DNA of 64,000 nt from Vesta saturnalis (lineage: Eukaryota; Arthropoda; Insecta; Coleoptera; Lampyridae): NCBI GenBank assembly GCA_036346205.1, contig JARFJB010001278.1, positions 235,001 through 299,000 of the forward strand, given 5' to 3'. Under the pieces are notes generated by a model, which was not told where the DNA came from, did no database searches, and saw only the letters and a program-made list of their open reading frames with translations. Within the stretch, counting starts at the first letter, position 1, and each line of letters opens with the position of its first letter. Shown here piece after piece: positions 9,786 through 20,480 of the stretch. The position numbers and the translations under genes are program-made.

Positions 9786-12258
9786 ACTTTTCTGCATCTA
9801 ATCTGTGATGTAAACCTTAAAAATGGAAATGTAAATTTTCACCACTATTACACGTAATTGAAATACTTATCATTTGGGTTTAAATGAAGTATTTTTACAT
9901 TTATATAATAGTAGAACCGGAGCAGTCCCTTCTTTTTTGTAACGTCATACCACCACCGTGACGTTATGGACTACGCCCACTTTCACACGTGTCCCGCCTC
10001 TTCCCCCAAATGATCACGCCCACTTCGAGCTGATCACCCTGCGCGTGTGCCTCAGGCTGATGGCTGTGATTGGACGGCCTAATGTAGATCACGCTCCCTG
10101 GTTTCTGATTGGTTCTTAGACCTCGCCCAGTCTCCAGGCTCTGTGTTCTGCTTGGAGGCCTAAGGCGCCGTATTCTTATTGATTGGTTTTGTTTCTGGCG
10201 CCATCTAGCGATGTATTTCTAGGCCTAATGAATGTTTTCTGTAATAGAGGTTGATCGTAGACCCACCTAGTGGTATATTTTTAAAAGTAAATTAGGCCCC
10301 TGTAATTGTTATGACGGAATCAGTGTTTGTTGATGGATTTCGTCGCAAACCTTCGGGATCATCGTCCACTTTTGAACTGCTGACACCAAACTCACAATGC
10401 CTTCTCCGTATGTGTTCAGTATTTTTTTATGAATTTCGGTAAGTGTTACGTGTGTGAAGTTCGATCCCGGAAGTCAAAACCAGGAAGTTCTGTCAACTGT
10501 GCTGGGTTCTGTAAGTACTTTCGAGAAGTACTCTGTAAGTTTGAGCTATTGTGCTGATCATTAAAGCATTAAAAATCGAATTTCATTTTTGGGTCCAAAC
10601 TTCACGTTTTCCCGAACTTCAAAAAATTGAAGTTCTGTTGCGCCAAATGGAAGTATTCGCGGTTAAAACGAAGTGCTATACCCATATAAATGAATGTGCT
10701 TCGCTAGTGTTACCAGAATAAAATAGTTTCAGCTGGGTTGTCGACGAGTACAATCGAAAAGCCCTTTATTATTTTTCGCTTGGACGAACAACAAAAAAGT
10801 TATTGGATAAACAATTATCCTAATAAAAATAAAAATTGAAAAAATCGAAAGTGCTGGAAGTTCTGCAACTGTGCTGGATTGTGCTCGTCGAGTACAGTCG
10901 AAAAGCTCTTTAAAACTTTTCAAAAGTTATGAACAATATTATTAACATAAATCGACCATAGAGTAATCAAAGTTCAAAAATGGGTTTAACTTCGTTGTAT
11001 TTATACATTACAGAAAAATGTATTTGACATAACCTTTTTAATAAGGCATAATTCAAATAAAAGACTGGTTCATGTATAGACTAACATAGATAATTTGTTT
11101 CTCCGCCTGATTGGTTTACTGGTTAGGTTCATATCCGGACTGAGGTGAAAGTTCTACGCTAAAGATTGGTTTGTTTCTAGGCTAGGTATGTCTTCACTAA
11201 GAAATTGTTCCATACATGGGGGGGGGGGTTCTAGATTAACTGCAGGACAGCGTACTGTTGTCCGTTGTAGAACTTTGATTACTCTATGGTCGATCTGTGT
11301 TAATGATATTGTTCATAACTTTTTTATTATTCATTATGAAAAGTTGTAAAGAGCTTTTCGACTGTACTCGACGAGCACAATCCAGCACAGTTCCCACAAC
11401 TTCCAGCACTTTCGATTTTTTTGCTTTTATAACTTCTTTGCTGAAAATATTTTATTCTGGTAATACTAGCGAAGCACATTCATTTATATGGGTATAGCAC
11501 TTCGTTTTAACCACGAATACTTCCATTTGGCGCAACAGATTTTTTGGGAAAACGTGAAGTTTGGACCCAAAAATGAAATTTGATTTTTAATGCTTTAATG
11601 ATCAGCACTTACAGAGCATTTCTTGAAAGTACTTACAGAACCGAGCACAGTTGACAGAACTTTCTGGTTTTGACTTCCGGGATCGAACTTTACACGCGTA
11701 ACACTTAACGAAATTCATAAAAAAATACATACGGAGAAGGCATTATGAGTTTGGTGTCAGCAGCTCAAAAGTGGACGATGATCCCGAAGGTTTGCGACGA
11801 AATCTATTACAGAAAACATTCATTAGGCTCAGAAATACATCGCTAGATGGCGCGCAAACAAGACCAATCAATCAGAATACTGCGTCTTAGACCTCCAAGC
11901 AGATCCTGGAGACTGGGCGAGGTCTAAGAACCAATCAGAAACCAGGGAGCGTGATCTACCATTAGGCCGTCCAATCACAGCCATCAGCCTGAAGCACGTA
12001 CGAAGGGCGATCAGCTTGAAGTGGGCGTGGTCATTTGGGAGAAGGAGCGGGACGCGTGTGGAAGTGAGCGTAGCCTATGACGTCACGGTGGGGGAATGAC
12101 GTTACCAAAAAGGGAGGGAGTGCTCCGGTTCTACTATTACATAAATATAAAAATACTTCATTTAAACCCAAATGATAAGTATTTTAATTACGTGTAATAG
12201 TGGTGAAAGTTTACAATTTCATTTTTAAGGTTTACATCACAGATTAGATGCAGAAAAG
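9786..12258. mobile_element. Foldback element with arms of about 1 kb
   Basis: A 2.47 kb inverted repeat. The left arm is 9786-10975 and the right arm 11270-12258, around a central loop of about 295 bp holding a G run at 11218-11228. The arms run from CTTTTCTGCATCTAATCTG at the left to its complement at the right and appear well over 85% alike. The left arm carries an extra piece of about 120-200 bp (around 10731-10870) with a local duplication of GTCGACGAGTACA/GTACTCGACGAG. The distal arm is unusually GC-rich for this window. It contains repeated ATTGG/CCAAT boxes, a GCGCCATCTAGCGATGT motif, and a CRE (TGACGTCA at about 12078) in the right arm. No transposase is encoded. The family was not recognised; it behaves like a foldback element or long-TIR MITE. 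Confidence 0.75.
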
Positions 12259-12293
12259 CTCTTTCCAAAGATATTAAGATATGTTAATGCCAT

Positions 12294-12822
12294 AGTGCGA
12301 ATAATGAGAAGATGCGCGCATGTAATCAATGACGTTTTGTAACTAGGTGATTGTACCAACTGCTTAAAATCTTTTTTTTTAAATTCATAGTAATCATGTT
12401 AATTTAAGAAACAATCTAATCAAATTTACAAATAATGTTAAATTTTTATTTTAATTATTTATCACATTCTATTTTGAATGAAAACGACAAAAACATTTGA
12501 AATTTGGGGGGTTTTTTTTTTAGTTTTCCCAATGTCTTATTAGTACTATTAATTGTATTGTACTTTAATCGACTTAATTGTTTGTTTAAATTTTTAATAC
12601 TCGTTTAATTTTTTGTTTGTATTTATAAAAAACACCGTTCTATTAAGAATAAGCGTGTGTATCATTTCATAATTATTCCTAGAGATATCAATTTGTTAGT
12701 GAAATCGTTTGATTTATTTAACCTAATAATGGCGGGTTAAAAGGAACTACATATAAACATACTACAAAATTACGTCATGAAAAAGTTATGAGACGTGCAC
12801 GCATCTTCTCATTATTCTCACT
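12294..12822. mobile_element. MITE with 30 bp terminal inverted repeats
   Basis: A 529 bp AT-rich element. The left end AGTGCGAATAATGAGAAGAT and the right end are inverted over about 30 bp with three mismatches. Flanks read TTAATGCCAT (left) and TTAACTGCAC (right), possibly a degraded target duplication. There is no coding capacity. It sits about 35 bp outside the foldback element. Confidence 0.6.
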
Positions 12823-15171
12823 TTAACTGCACCTATCTAATAAAAAAAGGGTTCCACTGTCCCCACTAGTTTGTTTGAGGAAATAGACTAAAAACCTAGG
12901 CAAAAAGTATGGGAAAATTCTTGGAGATCATAACCGGTTTTTTATGTATCACAGTCTGGCACATTTCAGAGAAACACTCAATTTTCTAATTTTATGTTCG
13001 TGTTACGCCTTCTAGCGGTGATCGCAGTAACTAAAAAATAATTTTCAGTAATTTTTTTTAACCACTGTTACTAACAAGATTTTCTCCTACTGCTACACCC
13101 TTGACCGTTTCTGAGATACGGTCGACGTTCTATAGTAACGGCTCACCCGTAATTTTTTTGTTGTATTAAAAAAGTTACTTTAGAACGCCTTATTTTTGAG
13201 TAATTTATGAAAGTGTGTATAATACATTATGCAAAAAAATTGATTTTCACGGCAATCTCCATTTTAAAATAGTTTTCTTTAATACTGATTAATAATGATT
13301 GATAAATAAATAAAATAATATTTTTGGAACAATAGTAGTAAGAGTCATGTCTCATAGACAATATAAGCGTACGTAAGAAATGCGATTATAAACTGTGTGG
13401 GTGGGTCATCCGGCGCCATCTTTTTCAAAGTGATCTTGATGATTGAATTTGTACCTCCAAAAAATGGAAATTTGTTTTGGTGCTAATTCCTATAATTTAT
13501 ACAGATGAAACAGTTATAATACCATACATTCAATAAATTTACAAACCTTTCGCCAATTGGTTGTTTATACAACAGAAATATAGTTTAATTGCTTGCAACG
13601 CGTTTAAACTGTTAATTAAGTAAAAGTAAACACAATCATGGTGAACGATGTAGGTAATAAAAAGACTTGCCACATATTTAACAGAATTCACTTATATTAA
13701 TCACAAATATGTCTAACCGTAGGTGTACTGAATGGAAATTAAATGACAATTTGTAAACCTACACATTACTCAGAAATTTCTACGTCTCCTTCATTATGCT
13801 CTCACTAACTGTGTGGGTTGGACGAAGAACTTAATTTATTTGGGATCGAGAACAAAAATCGGTTTAATAACCCACATAACATCCTACCAATTACGTAATT
13901 TCTTCTATGTTGCTTGATGAGTGAAAGCTATAAAACGCCTTACAACATATGTGTGAAAATATTTACAAACAAATACAATTACCTTCACGGTGTATAATCA
14001 ACAAATATAAATATTGCTGGAAGACATAATACGTGGTAGACGTTAATGAGAAGGAGCGCCTTCTTGTTCAAATTTAAATTGTTCGCGTGCCACACAATTT
14101 CCATTTCCTTTAAACTGGCCTGATTCTCATAATTTCCAAACGTTTTGATCAATGGTTTCAAGCGGAAGCCGAATAAGCACAGAACACAATCTGTAATAAT
14201 ACATTCTAGCTACGTTTACAACACAAATGACGTGAGATTTGATCATTCTGATTAACACTTTTTGTTTGAGCTCATTAAGATTGCAAGATTTGCTGCACAC
14301 CACCCGTAAATGACCGGTTATACATCAGCCAATGCAATCGTGACTAATGCAGAGAAGTCATTCACCATCGAAACTCACATTACTCACCCTTTCCTTTTAA
14401 CACGGAATTTTTTGTCAATTCAAGTCTAAGAAATTTTATCGTCATTACAAAATAAAACGGCACATTTCCTCGCTTTTATTGCTTTCCATTGTATTTTTTC
14501 CTTTCTTTCTTAAATATACCAACTTTTTTTTAATGACATGCATATGGATATATAACCGTCGAGGCTGCAAACAACGCACGCGACTCCCACGTTATATCTT
14601 ATAAAATTTACATTTGCATGCTATAAAAATGTTTATTTATGGCACCCCTTTAATTTTATGTGACTAATTTGTGAAGGCGTTTTAAAACGTCCTTTGCATA
14701 AAAGGCAAGGCCATGTGTCACTTTACACACACACTTACCTATTTGCGGGTGGCAAACATGCTTTTGTGTATTTTGTAAGTTATGAGGAAAATCTTGTAAA
14801 TCGCTTTTGTAAGTGAAATATAATTGTATCTACATCAAAACTGTTGAATAAGAATTAGCCCTTTTCATGCTTCCCTAACTTACAGTTTCTACAACATGGT
14901 CCCAATTTTAATTATACAATGACCTGTTTTACCCCTCCCATCTCGCTTTTTGTTTACACATTTACAGGTTGTACAACGCTGTAGCGAGGCTTCATAGAAA
15001 TTGAATTTTGTGTATTTGGAAGTAACGCCCCTTAATAATTGTTATAAGCGGATCCAAGGTCAACAAATTTCTTATGCTTAAATACGTACTAATTGCATGC
15101 CGATATTTCAGAGAGCTTTTTGTCATAAATATAGTCATAATTTCGAAAAGATAAATAAAATACGTTTTACC
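12823..15171. other. AT-rich non-coding DNA
   Basis: No gene or complete mobile element was recognised. A CTCF-like CGCCTTCTAGCGG lies at about 13009 and a GGCGCCATCTT at about 13411. Short ORFs here (for example 14992-15204, minus) show no family resemblance. Confidence 0.5.
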
Positions 15172-15722
15172 ATGATCAACGCCACCTTCGATGATTTGAT
15201 ACAAGTAAATCCTCGTTAAACAACTGTATATTGTTTGTTTATTATTTCAATTATTTATTTATGTAGTCTGTATACATTTTACAAAAGATAAGCATTGTTT
15301 ATGATACAAAATTATTTGTCAAGTGAATTTTGAAATGTACCATTACAGATGATTTTTTATTTGTTATTATAGATAACACACTTATAGCAATGATTAATAC
15401 TTATAAAATCTCAATTTTTTTTGTATACGGGGACTAAGGCAATTGCGTTTCGTAACAATTTCAGTGATTCGTTGTTGTCCACACTTGTTTTAATAATCAT
15501 TTTTTCTGAAGTGTGAATGAAATACCCTGTACATTTTCAAATTTGGCAGATCTTAAAAGGTAAGTTATTAATGTAATTTTATAACAAACTTTTTTTTGAA
15601 AAAATCCATTTACGTACATAACTAAGTAAATAAAATGCCATGATTGGTATTAATTAAGCTTTTATGTTTTCTGTTTTATTGTTTTAGTTATTACTACTAT
15701 TAAAAAGAGCAATAATTAAAGT
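15172..15722. repeat. Dispersed repeat family A, copy 2
   Basis: Second, same-orientation copy of the repeat at 2569-3074, with the same order of conserved blocks, including GAAATACCCTGTACA, AAAAGGTAAGT and TTTTAGTTATTAC. The AAGGTAAGT and T-rich-AG blocks look like splice signals and are kept in both copies. Confidence 0.7.
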
Positions 15723-15820
15723 GTGGAAAGGACCAGTATGATGTTAGCTTCCCCCAATTTTCAAAATGTTTAATTTTTTTTATTGCAATTGTTATTTGCA
15801 TTTTCCCAATAATAAAAAAA

Positions 15821-16215
15821 ACCGAGCTGGTAGCGTAGTGGTGACACGACCTGATTAGGATTAGCATTCGGGAGGTAATGGGTTCGATTCCCATTACCGT
15901 CTACCTTGTATGAGGTTTTTTCATGGGGTTTTCCTCATACACATGTAGCGGTATGGTCACTGCGTATATGCACACCATCTGCGGCTGCTTAGGCGAATGC
16001 CGGGGTAGTATTTTCCCCCTCAGAACCGTAACTCCGTTCCTTCCGACCTTATCCTGACCACACCCATCCTTAATCCCACCATGCATATATACGTAATGTA
16101 TGTATGTATGTTGGGAATCCGTGATTGTGGCTGAAGGAGCTCGGAAATCTCGAGTAGCCCGCCCTCCCCCTCGGGGAGGGATTGAAATGCGTGACCTTTC
16201 CTTTCCTTTTTCAAT
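15821..16215 (+). mobile_element. tRNA-derived SINE, copy 1
   Basis: The head has both internal RNA polymerase III promoter boxes: A box TAGCGTAGTGG at 15831-15841 and a perfect B box GGTTCGATTCC at 15881-15891. It is followed by a tRNA-unrelated body of about 320 bp (TTTTCCTCATACACATGTAG, CACTGCGTATATGCA, TTAGGCGAATGC) and a pyrimidine-rich tail. A second copy at 41855-42165 shares head and body, which shows this is a repeat family and not a stray tRNA pseudogene. I do not know its published name. Confidence 0.8.
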
Positions 16216-16787
16216 AAAAAATTACCCATACTCATGACGCTATCGAAGTGGCAAACTAAATTTATACAAGTGACCTTTTGTTCAGCTGTTTAATAGTAAT
16301 TATTTTGAAATATGCAACTGTATATTATGAAGCCCTTCCTTCCTTGTAGTGGAATATCCAATAGAAACGAGAAACGGTGAACGTGGATATCCCTCAATGG
16401 TTTTCTGTGTAAATATCTTTTATAATGTTGTAAGAAAATACCTCAAACTAGGTATTATCATCTTTAATCCCAAATGGCACCCAATGGTACTGTCGATATA
16501 ATGGTTAAAACTTGATTTAATCTTTGTGTCATAATTGTCGACTGTGTTTTTCTGATCGTAGTGAATTTAGAATAACTTGAAATTTCAACTTATACATATA
16601 CAGGGTGTGTCGCAACGAGCTAACACTAACTGTATAGTAAGAAATTGCTTACACGACATTTATTAAAAATTTCAATCTACCATCTAAAGCTTTAGCCTTA
16701 GATATATTAACATTTAAATCTTTTATCAGTTTTATTTGAATATTTGTTACCAAATCAGTCAATGCGCATTATATGTGACTTGTATCA
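16216..16787. other. Non-coding DNA with a solitary TACAGGGTGTGTCGC end
   Basis: AT-rich. At about 16599 there is one isolated TACAGGGTGTGTCGC, like the ends of the long-inverted-repeat elements, but I found no matching partner arm nearby. Confidence 0.45.
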
Positions 16788-17912
16788 TTAACACGTTGGC
16801 TGCCGTCTCGGTCAATAGGACCGAGAAAATACTTTTCGGTTAGGCCGACTCGGTCAATATGACCGAGAATTGTTTTTGTTTCCCAAGCCGACTCGGTCAC
16901 TATGGCCGAGTCCATAATGTTCATCCTACACGCCAGTGACTCGGTTTGTAATGCGTTTGACGGTGTAGATTGACCGAGCCGGCTTGGAGTAAGTGCTGCG
17001 CAATGCCAATTTTGTGATTTCGAATTCAACTTTCAAGAAATAGCAAATAAACGTAAATACCATAAAGAACAGTTTTAATAATAATTAATTATTAATAATA
17101 ATTTATATAATGACATGATATTCTATTCTGAACCATAACGATGTTTTTTATTGAAACACTCAGTGCACTGAAAATGCTCTCCTACACATCCTTTGCAGTA
17201 GGTTCTAATTTTTTTCAAATTTCAAGCTATACGCCAACCATGAGTTTTCTTTGCAGTCTCATAACATACCTGACAAGGTTTACGTTTGCTAACATCGCTT
17301 TTAGACAATTCGTGACGGAAACGGCGAGTTCTTGTTGAAGTGGTGGCTTGAGCTTCTTCCGCTAGAGCTGGAGTAGAAGGCAGAAGACGTGCATTACATA
17401 AACCATATGCAGCTGCCTTACGAAATTCCATAGCAGTATTCAGCAAGATCTCAAACGCCAATTTGCGATACCACTTGATCGTCTTTCTAAGTGGTGATTG
17501 GTATGCAGTCATTTGATCTGACTGTCTACAGGTGATTTTCCCTGATTATAAGCCACTATTACTTTGGGTTTTTCCTTTGTCTATCCTCTGCGATTTTGCA
17601 CTCTAACTTGAGAATCTGAATGTTGTGTAGAAAGGATCAAAACATACCTTTTGTCTCTCCATGATTCACGAAACATAATAAAAGCTCTGTATACATCTCT
17701 ATCTCGGTCACTATGACCGAGACACATTTTCACGATTTTCTTAGCTTAGATGATAGGTATTCGAAAATTTCTTGTACTACGATTCATTATTCATCGATAT
17801 CTGTCTTTGCGCATCACGGCCCAGAGAATGAAGATTTCAACATAACATGAAATCCGCCTTCTGGCCTAAACGTGAAATATATAAAAACATCCCTCGGCAG
17901 TCAACGTGTCAA
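16788..17912. mobile_element. piggyBac element, internally deleted
   Basis: A 1.1 kb element with ends CACGTTGGCTGCCG (left, after TTAA at 16788-16791) and the inverted CGGCAGTCAACGTG (right, before TCAA at 17909-17912). TTAA is the expected piggyBac target site, with one base decayed on the right. It holds the C-terminal third of a piggyBac transposase on the minus strand. A 19 bp palindrome, CTCGGTCANTATGACCGAG, occurs at 16807, 16849 and 16892 near one end and at 17703 near the other. Confidence 0.75.
17140..17670 (-). pseudogene. piggyBac transposase, C-terminal remnant
   Basis: Minus-strand remnant of a TTAA-specific transposase. In order along the protein: DKRYVLILSTQHS, then KPKVIVAYNQGKSPVDSQIK (the KP-x-YN-x-G-x-VD box holding a catalytic-core Asp), a stop, then MTAYQSPLRKTIKWYRKLAF with the hallmark RKTxKWYRK. 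It ends with a cysteine-rich zinc-binding module. The last part is frameshifted: TYCKGCVGEHFQCTECF lies just past the open frame, at about 17150-17200. The N-terminal two thirds, including the first catalytic aspartates, are missing. Two in-frame stops and one frameshift are visible. Confidence 0.8.
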
Positions 17913-18432
17913 ATAAAAACTGATGGCAATCAGTATTATGCTTAGTTACTTGTATCGTATTCGCTCACTTTCCCTTTCTTAAATTCAAACCCCATATATT
18001 TTCGAACTGGTAAAGATTTTGAAGAAGGAAGCAGAATATATGTTTGCGATAGACAATACTTAAACTTGGAAGGCAAAAGAATAGTAACGTTCTCATTTTA
18101 TCCTGTATACAAAAACTTGATGGTACAACGTTGGACGCAAATGAGAGCATTATTTTTGCTGACATTTTTCTAAGGCGTGAGTGAGCTGAAAATAGTGGTA
18201 AGCGCAAATGGTCCAGGCGCGTCTGGTCCTATTTCATTGGTGTCATATCAATGAGGAATATAGTACGGTTAAACGATAATAACAGAATGATATAATGTAA
18301 AAAATACATTTCAATTCGCAACCTTGTTTCAAAAGTTTCGCTTACACCCAGTTTTTGTTGTATTAAATCAGGGTTGTAATCAATCAACTCTGACATTTAA
18401 AAAATTTAAAATTTTAAAATTTAAAAAAAGTT
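17913..18432. other. Non-coding DNA
   Basis: Nothing recognised. The short minus-strand ORF at 17965-18207 has no family features. Confidence 0.5.
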
Positions 18433-18630
18433 TTGATGCTTTCCAAATTAGAAGAGGGTTGGTCCATAAGAAAGGTTGCTAGTTATTATGGACTAGATAA
18501 AAGCGCTGTTTTACAAGTAAAGCGATGGGAACAAGACGGGACCGTTTGGAGTCTTCCCGTACACGATCTTCTTTCAATACGGCGAGACAAGCGGTTTTTG
18601 AGACCAACTTTCCAGATTCGTGGGTGACAG
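18433..18630 (+). pseudogene. Tc1-like transposase, N-terminal helix-turn-helix fragment
   Basis: Starts MLSKLEEGWSIRKVASYYGL and continues DKSAVLQVKRWEQDGTV. The layout of a short helix, Gly-Trp-Ser, then a second helix and KRWxxxGTV is that of the paired-like HTH of Tc1-type transposases. The basic linker that should follow is frameshifted (ARRDKRFLRP-like), and no DDE domain follows. The call rests on about 40 residues only. A CENP-B or pogo-type HTH is an alternative. Confidence 0.4.
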
Positions 18631-18829
18631 CGTGCCGTCGTGTGAAAAATTCTGAAATTAAAAATTTAGCAAGTGCAAAGAAAATTATCCTCACATAATT
18701 ATTATGTAAGACAGTATAATTTGTGTCCTGGGGGACAGAGCATGATTTTTGTTAATTTTGTCAATATCATCTTTAACTTGAAAAATCTGGAACAGTGGAA
18801 CTGTTGCAGGATCTGTAACAAACAAAATA

Positions 18830-19089
18830 CACCCACGTACCACAGATTTTTCATCACTACTTCAAATAATAGTTTGCAAACTCTTTTAGGCAATCCAAAA
18901 GATAAAGTGGATAAGCAGGATAGGTCGGGAATTTATAAGATTAGTTGTAAAAATTGTGAACAAATATATGTAGGGCAAACTAAACGACCTATCAAAATTC
19001 GCTTTAATGAACATTTAGCTCATATAAAATACAAAAGTTGGGACAAGTCTGCCGTAGCTCTACATATGTTTGATAAAAATCCGCCCTAG
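18830..19089 (+). pseudogene. GIY-YIG endonuclease domain of a Penelope-like element
   Basis: About 85 codons open to TAG at 19087-19089. The GIY-YIG signature reads SGIYKISCKNCEQIYVGQTK, with YIG as YVG, followed by RPIKIRFNEHLAHI with the conserved catalytic-site Arg and the EH pair, then KSAVALHMF. The CxxC within the signature is the zinc-binding variant common in Penelope-like elements. In these elements the domain follows the reverse transcriptase and cuts target DNA. Here the reverse transcriptase is missing and no start codon belongs to the domain, so it is a fragment even though the domain itself is unbroken. Confidence 0.8.
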
Positions 19090-19090
19090 T

Positions 19091-19140
19091 CGACCGCTGA
19101 TGATGATAGCGTAGCTATCGAAACGCCTTCGGTGTTTTTT
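19091..19140 (+). ncRNA. Hammerhead-ribozyme-like motif, degenerate
   Basis: Immediately after the GIY-YIG frame: CTGATGA at 19097-19103, a hairpin GATAGC-GTA-GCTATC (19105-19119), GAAA at 19120-19123, then a stem ACGCC-TTC-GGTGT (19123-19135). This is the order of the hammerhead core: CUGANGA, stem II, GAAA, stem III, UH. Type I hammerheads are known in Penelope-like elements. Two faults make activity doubtful: one extra T before stem II, and no pairing for stem I. The motif is seen; ribozyme descent is inferred. Confidence 0.4.
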
Positions 19141-19189
19141 AATTTTGTCTTGTTATCATCTTTAACCTAATCTCAAAATTACCCATACA

Positions 19190-20044
19190 CGCAGCTAAAA
19201 TTTTGAAAGGAAGTGTACATATTTATTTCATTTAAAAAGCACAATTTAATATAACAATATTTTATGATTATTATTTAAAGGCACATTTTGATAATCTGAC
19301 TTTTTCTTTCGCAATTTAAAATGCCTCCCACAAACCCTTTTTAAGTCGCGTAAATACTAGGATGAGGATTGTTGGTTTAAATATTGTATTCTATCTGTGG
19401 ATCTTTTGGGAGTCGATGAAAGATACATCAGGATTAACACGTGTTGCTTGAATAGGGTTTAACTACACATGCTGTTCCATTTTTCCCAATCCTAAAAACC
19501 TCGAATCAAAAACATACTCTTACGCTTATCCATTTTTTAAATAAATATGCCAGTGTTAACATAGAATAGGGAAACTCGAACAAAGTTAAATGAAATAAAA
19601 AATGTGAAACGTAAAACAGTAACAAAAACATACATTCACTAAAAAATACAGATTGACCAATATCAATAAGATCAAACTGCCAATCAGTTCGCCATTATGC
19701 AAATGGTCTATTCCCATTCATATTTAGTGAATAACGTCCGTGATGATTGCGTAATAAACATGCACTTTTGTTACCTTCCAACCTACATACACGTATGTAG
19801 GTATAGAAGGTTATGGAATCGATTTTTTTTCACTATCGCATATCGCTAAATCGACATATTATATTATTTTACAAGATTTGGTCAAGTTTCTACAAGATGT
19901 CTGTCTGTGGATGTATGTTAACATACACGATAACTCCAGGACGAAAACACGTAACTAACTTAAAATTTTGTATTTAAGTTTTTCATTTCTGCTGGAGGTG
20001 ACTAGATTTTGGAAGAAAGTCAGCTGCGGTGAGGGGGGGGGGGT
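19190..20044. other. Non-coding DNA
   Basis: AT-rich with no gene recognised. It ends in a run of about 13 G (20031-20043) right before the tandem array. A small palindrome, CTACATACACGTATGTAG, lies at about 19784. Confidence 0.5.
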
Positions 20045-20480
20045 TAGTATGTGTCGTTTTCGAGATATGATAAAGGGGTGGTTTTTATACCCCTTGGACG
20101 GCAATGCACCTGGATATTTTTATTGCTTAATTGTTTTAAGATTAATTTCAACCTAATACGAAAATTTTATTGTAATAGTATGTGTCGTTTTCGAGATATG
20201 GTAAAGGGATGGTTTTTTCTACCCCTTGGACAGCAGTGCACCTGGATGTTTTTATTGCTTAATCATTCTAAGATTATTATTAAACTAATACGAAAATTTG
20301 ATTGTGATAGTATGTGTCGTTAGATATGGTAAGGGGGTGGTTTTTTCTACCCCTTGGACGGCAGTGCACCTGGATATTTTTATTGCTTAATCGTTATAAG
20401 ATTATCATTATTATAAAATGTAATCGTGATAGTACGTGCCGTTTTTAAGCTATGATAAAAGGGTTACTTTTGCAACCCCT
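20045..20480. repeat. Tandem array, 131 bp period, about 3.4 units
   Basis: Units start at 20045, 20176, 20308 and 20430 with TAGTATGTGTCGTTTTCGAG (third and fourth units diverged). Each contains a CCCCTTGGACGGCA block, TTTTTATTGCTTAAT and ACGAAAATTT. The last unit is partial. Overlapping ORFs at 19968-20323 simply read through the repeat and are not genes. Confidence 0.85.

Larger units (their letters stand above)
18746..19185 (+). mobile_element. Penelope-like retroelement, 3' part
   Basis: Contains a GIY-YIG endonuclease domain and a downstream hammerhead-like motif. About 35 bp after the motif (from TTTTTTAATTTTGTC to ATCATCTTTAAC, about 19135-19170) is repeated upstream of the coding part at 18746-18780. 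That arrangement fits a pseudo-LTR, a trait of Penelope-like elements. The reverse-transcriptase part is absent, so this is a 5'-truncated copy. Confidence 0.65.

Noticed and set aside
14992..15204. 70-residue minus-strand ORF
   Set aside because: No start context or domain, and it overlaps the start of dispersed repeat A; treated as chance.
20051..20323. 90-residue ORF with internally repeated peptide
   Set aside because: It is produced by the 131 bp tandem array, and the units differ by frameshifting indels.
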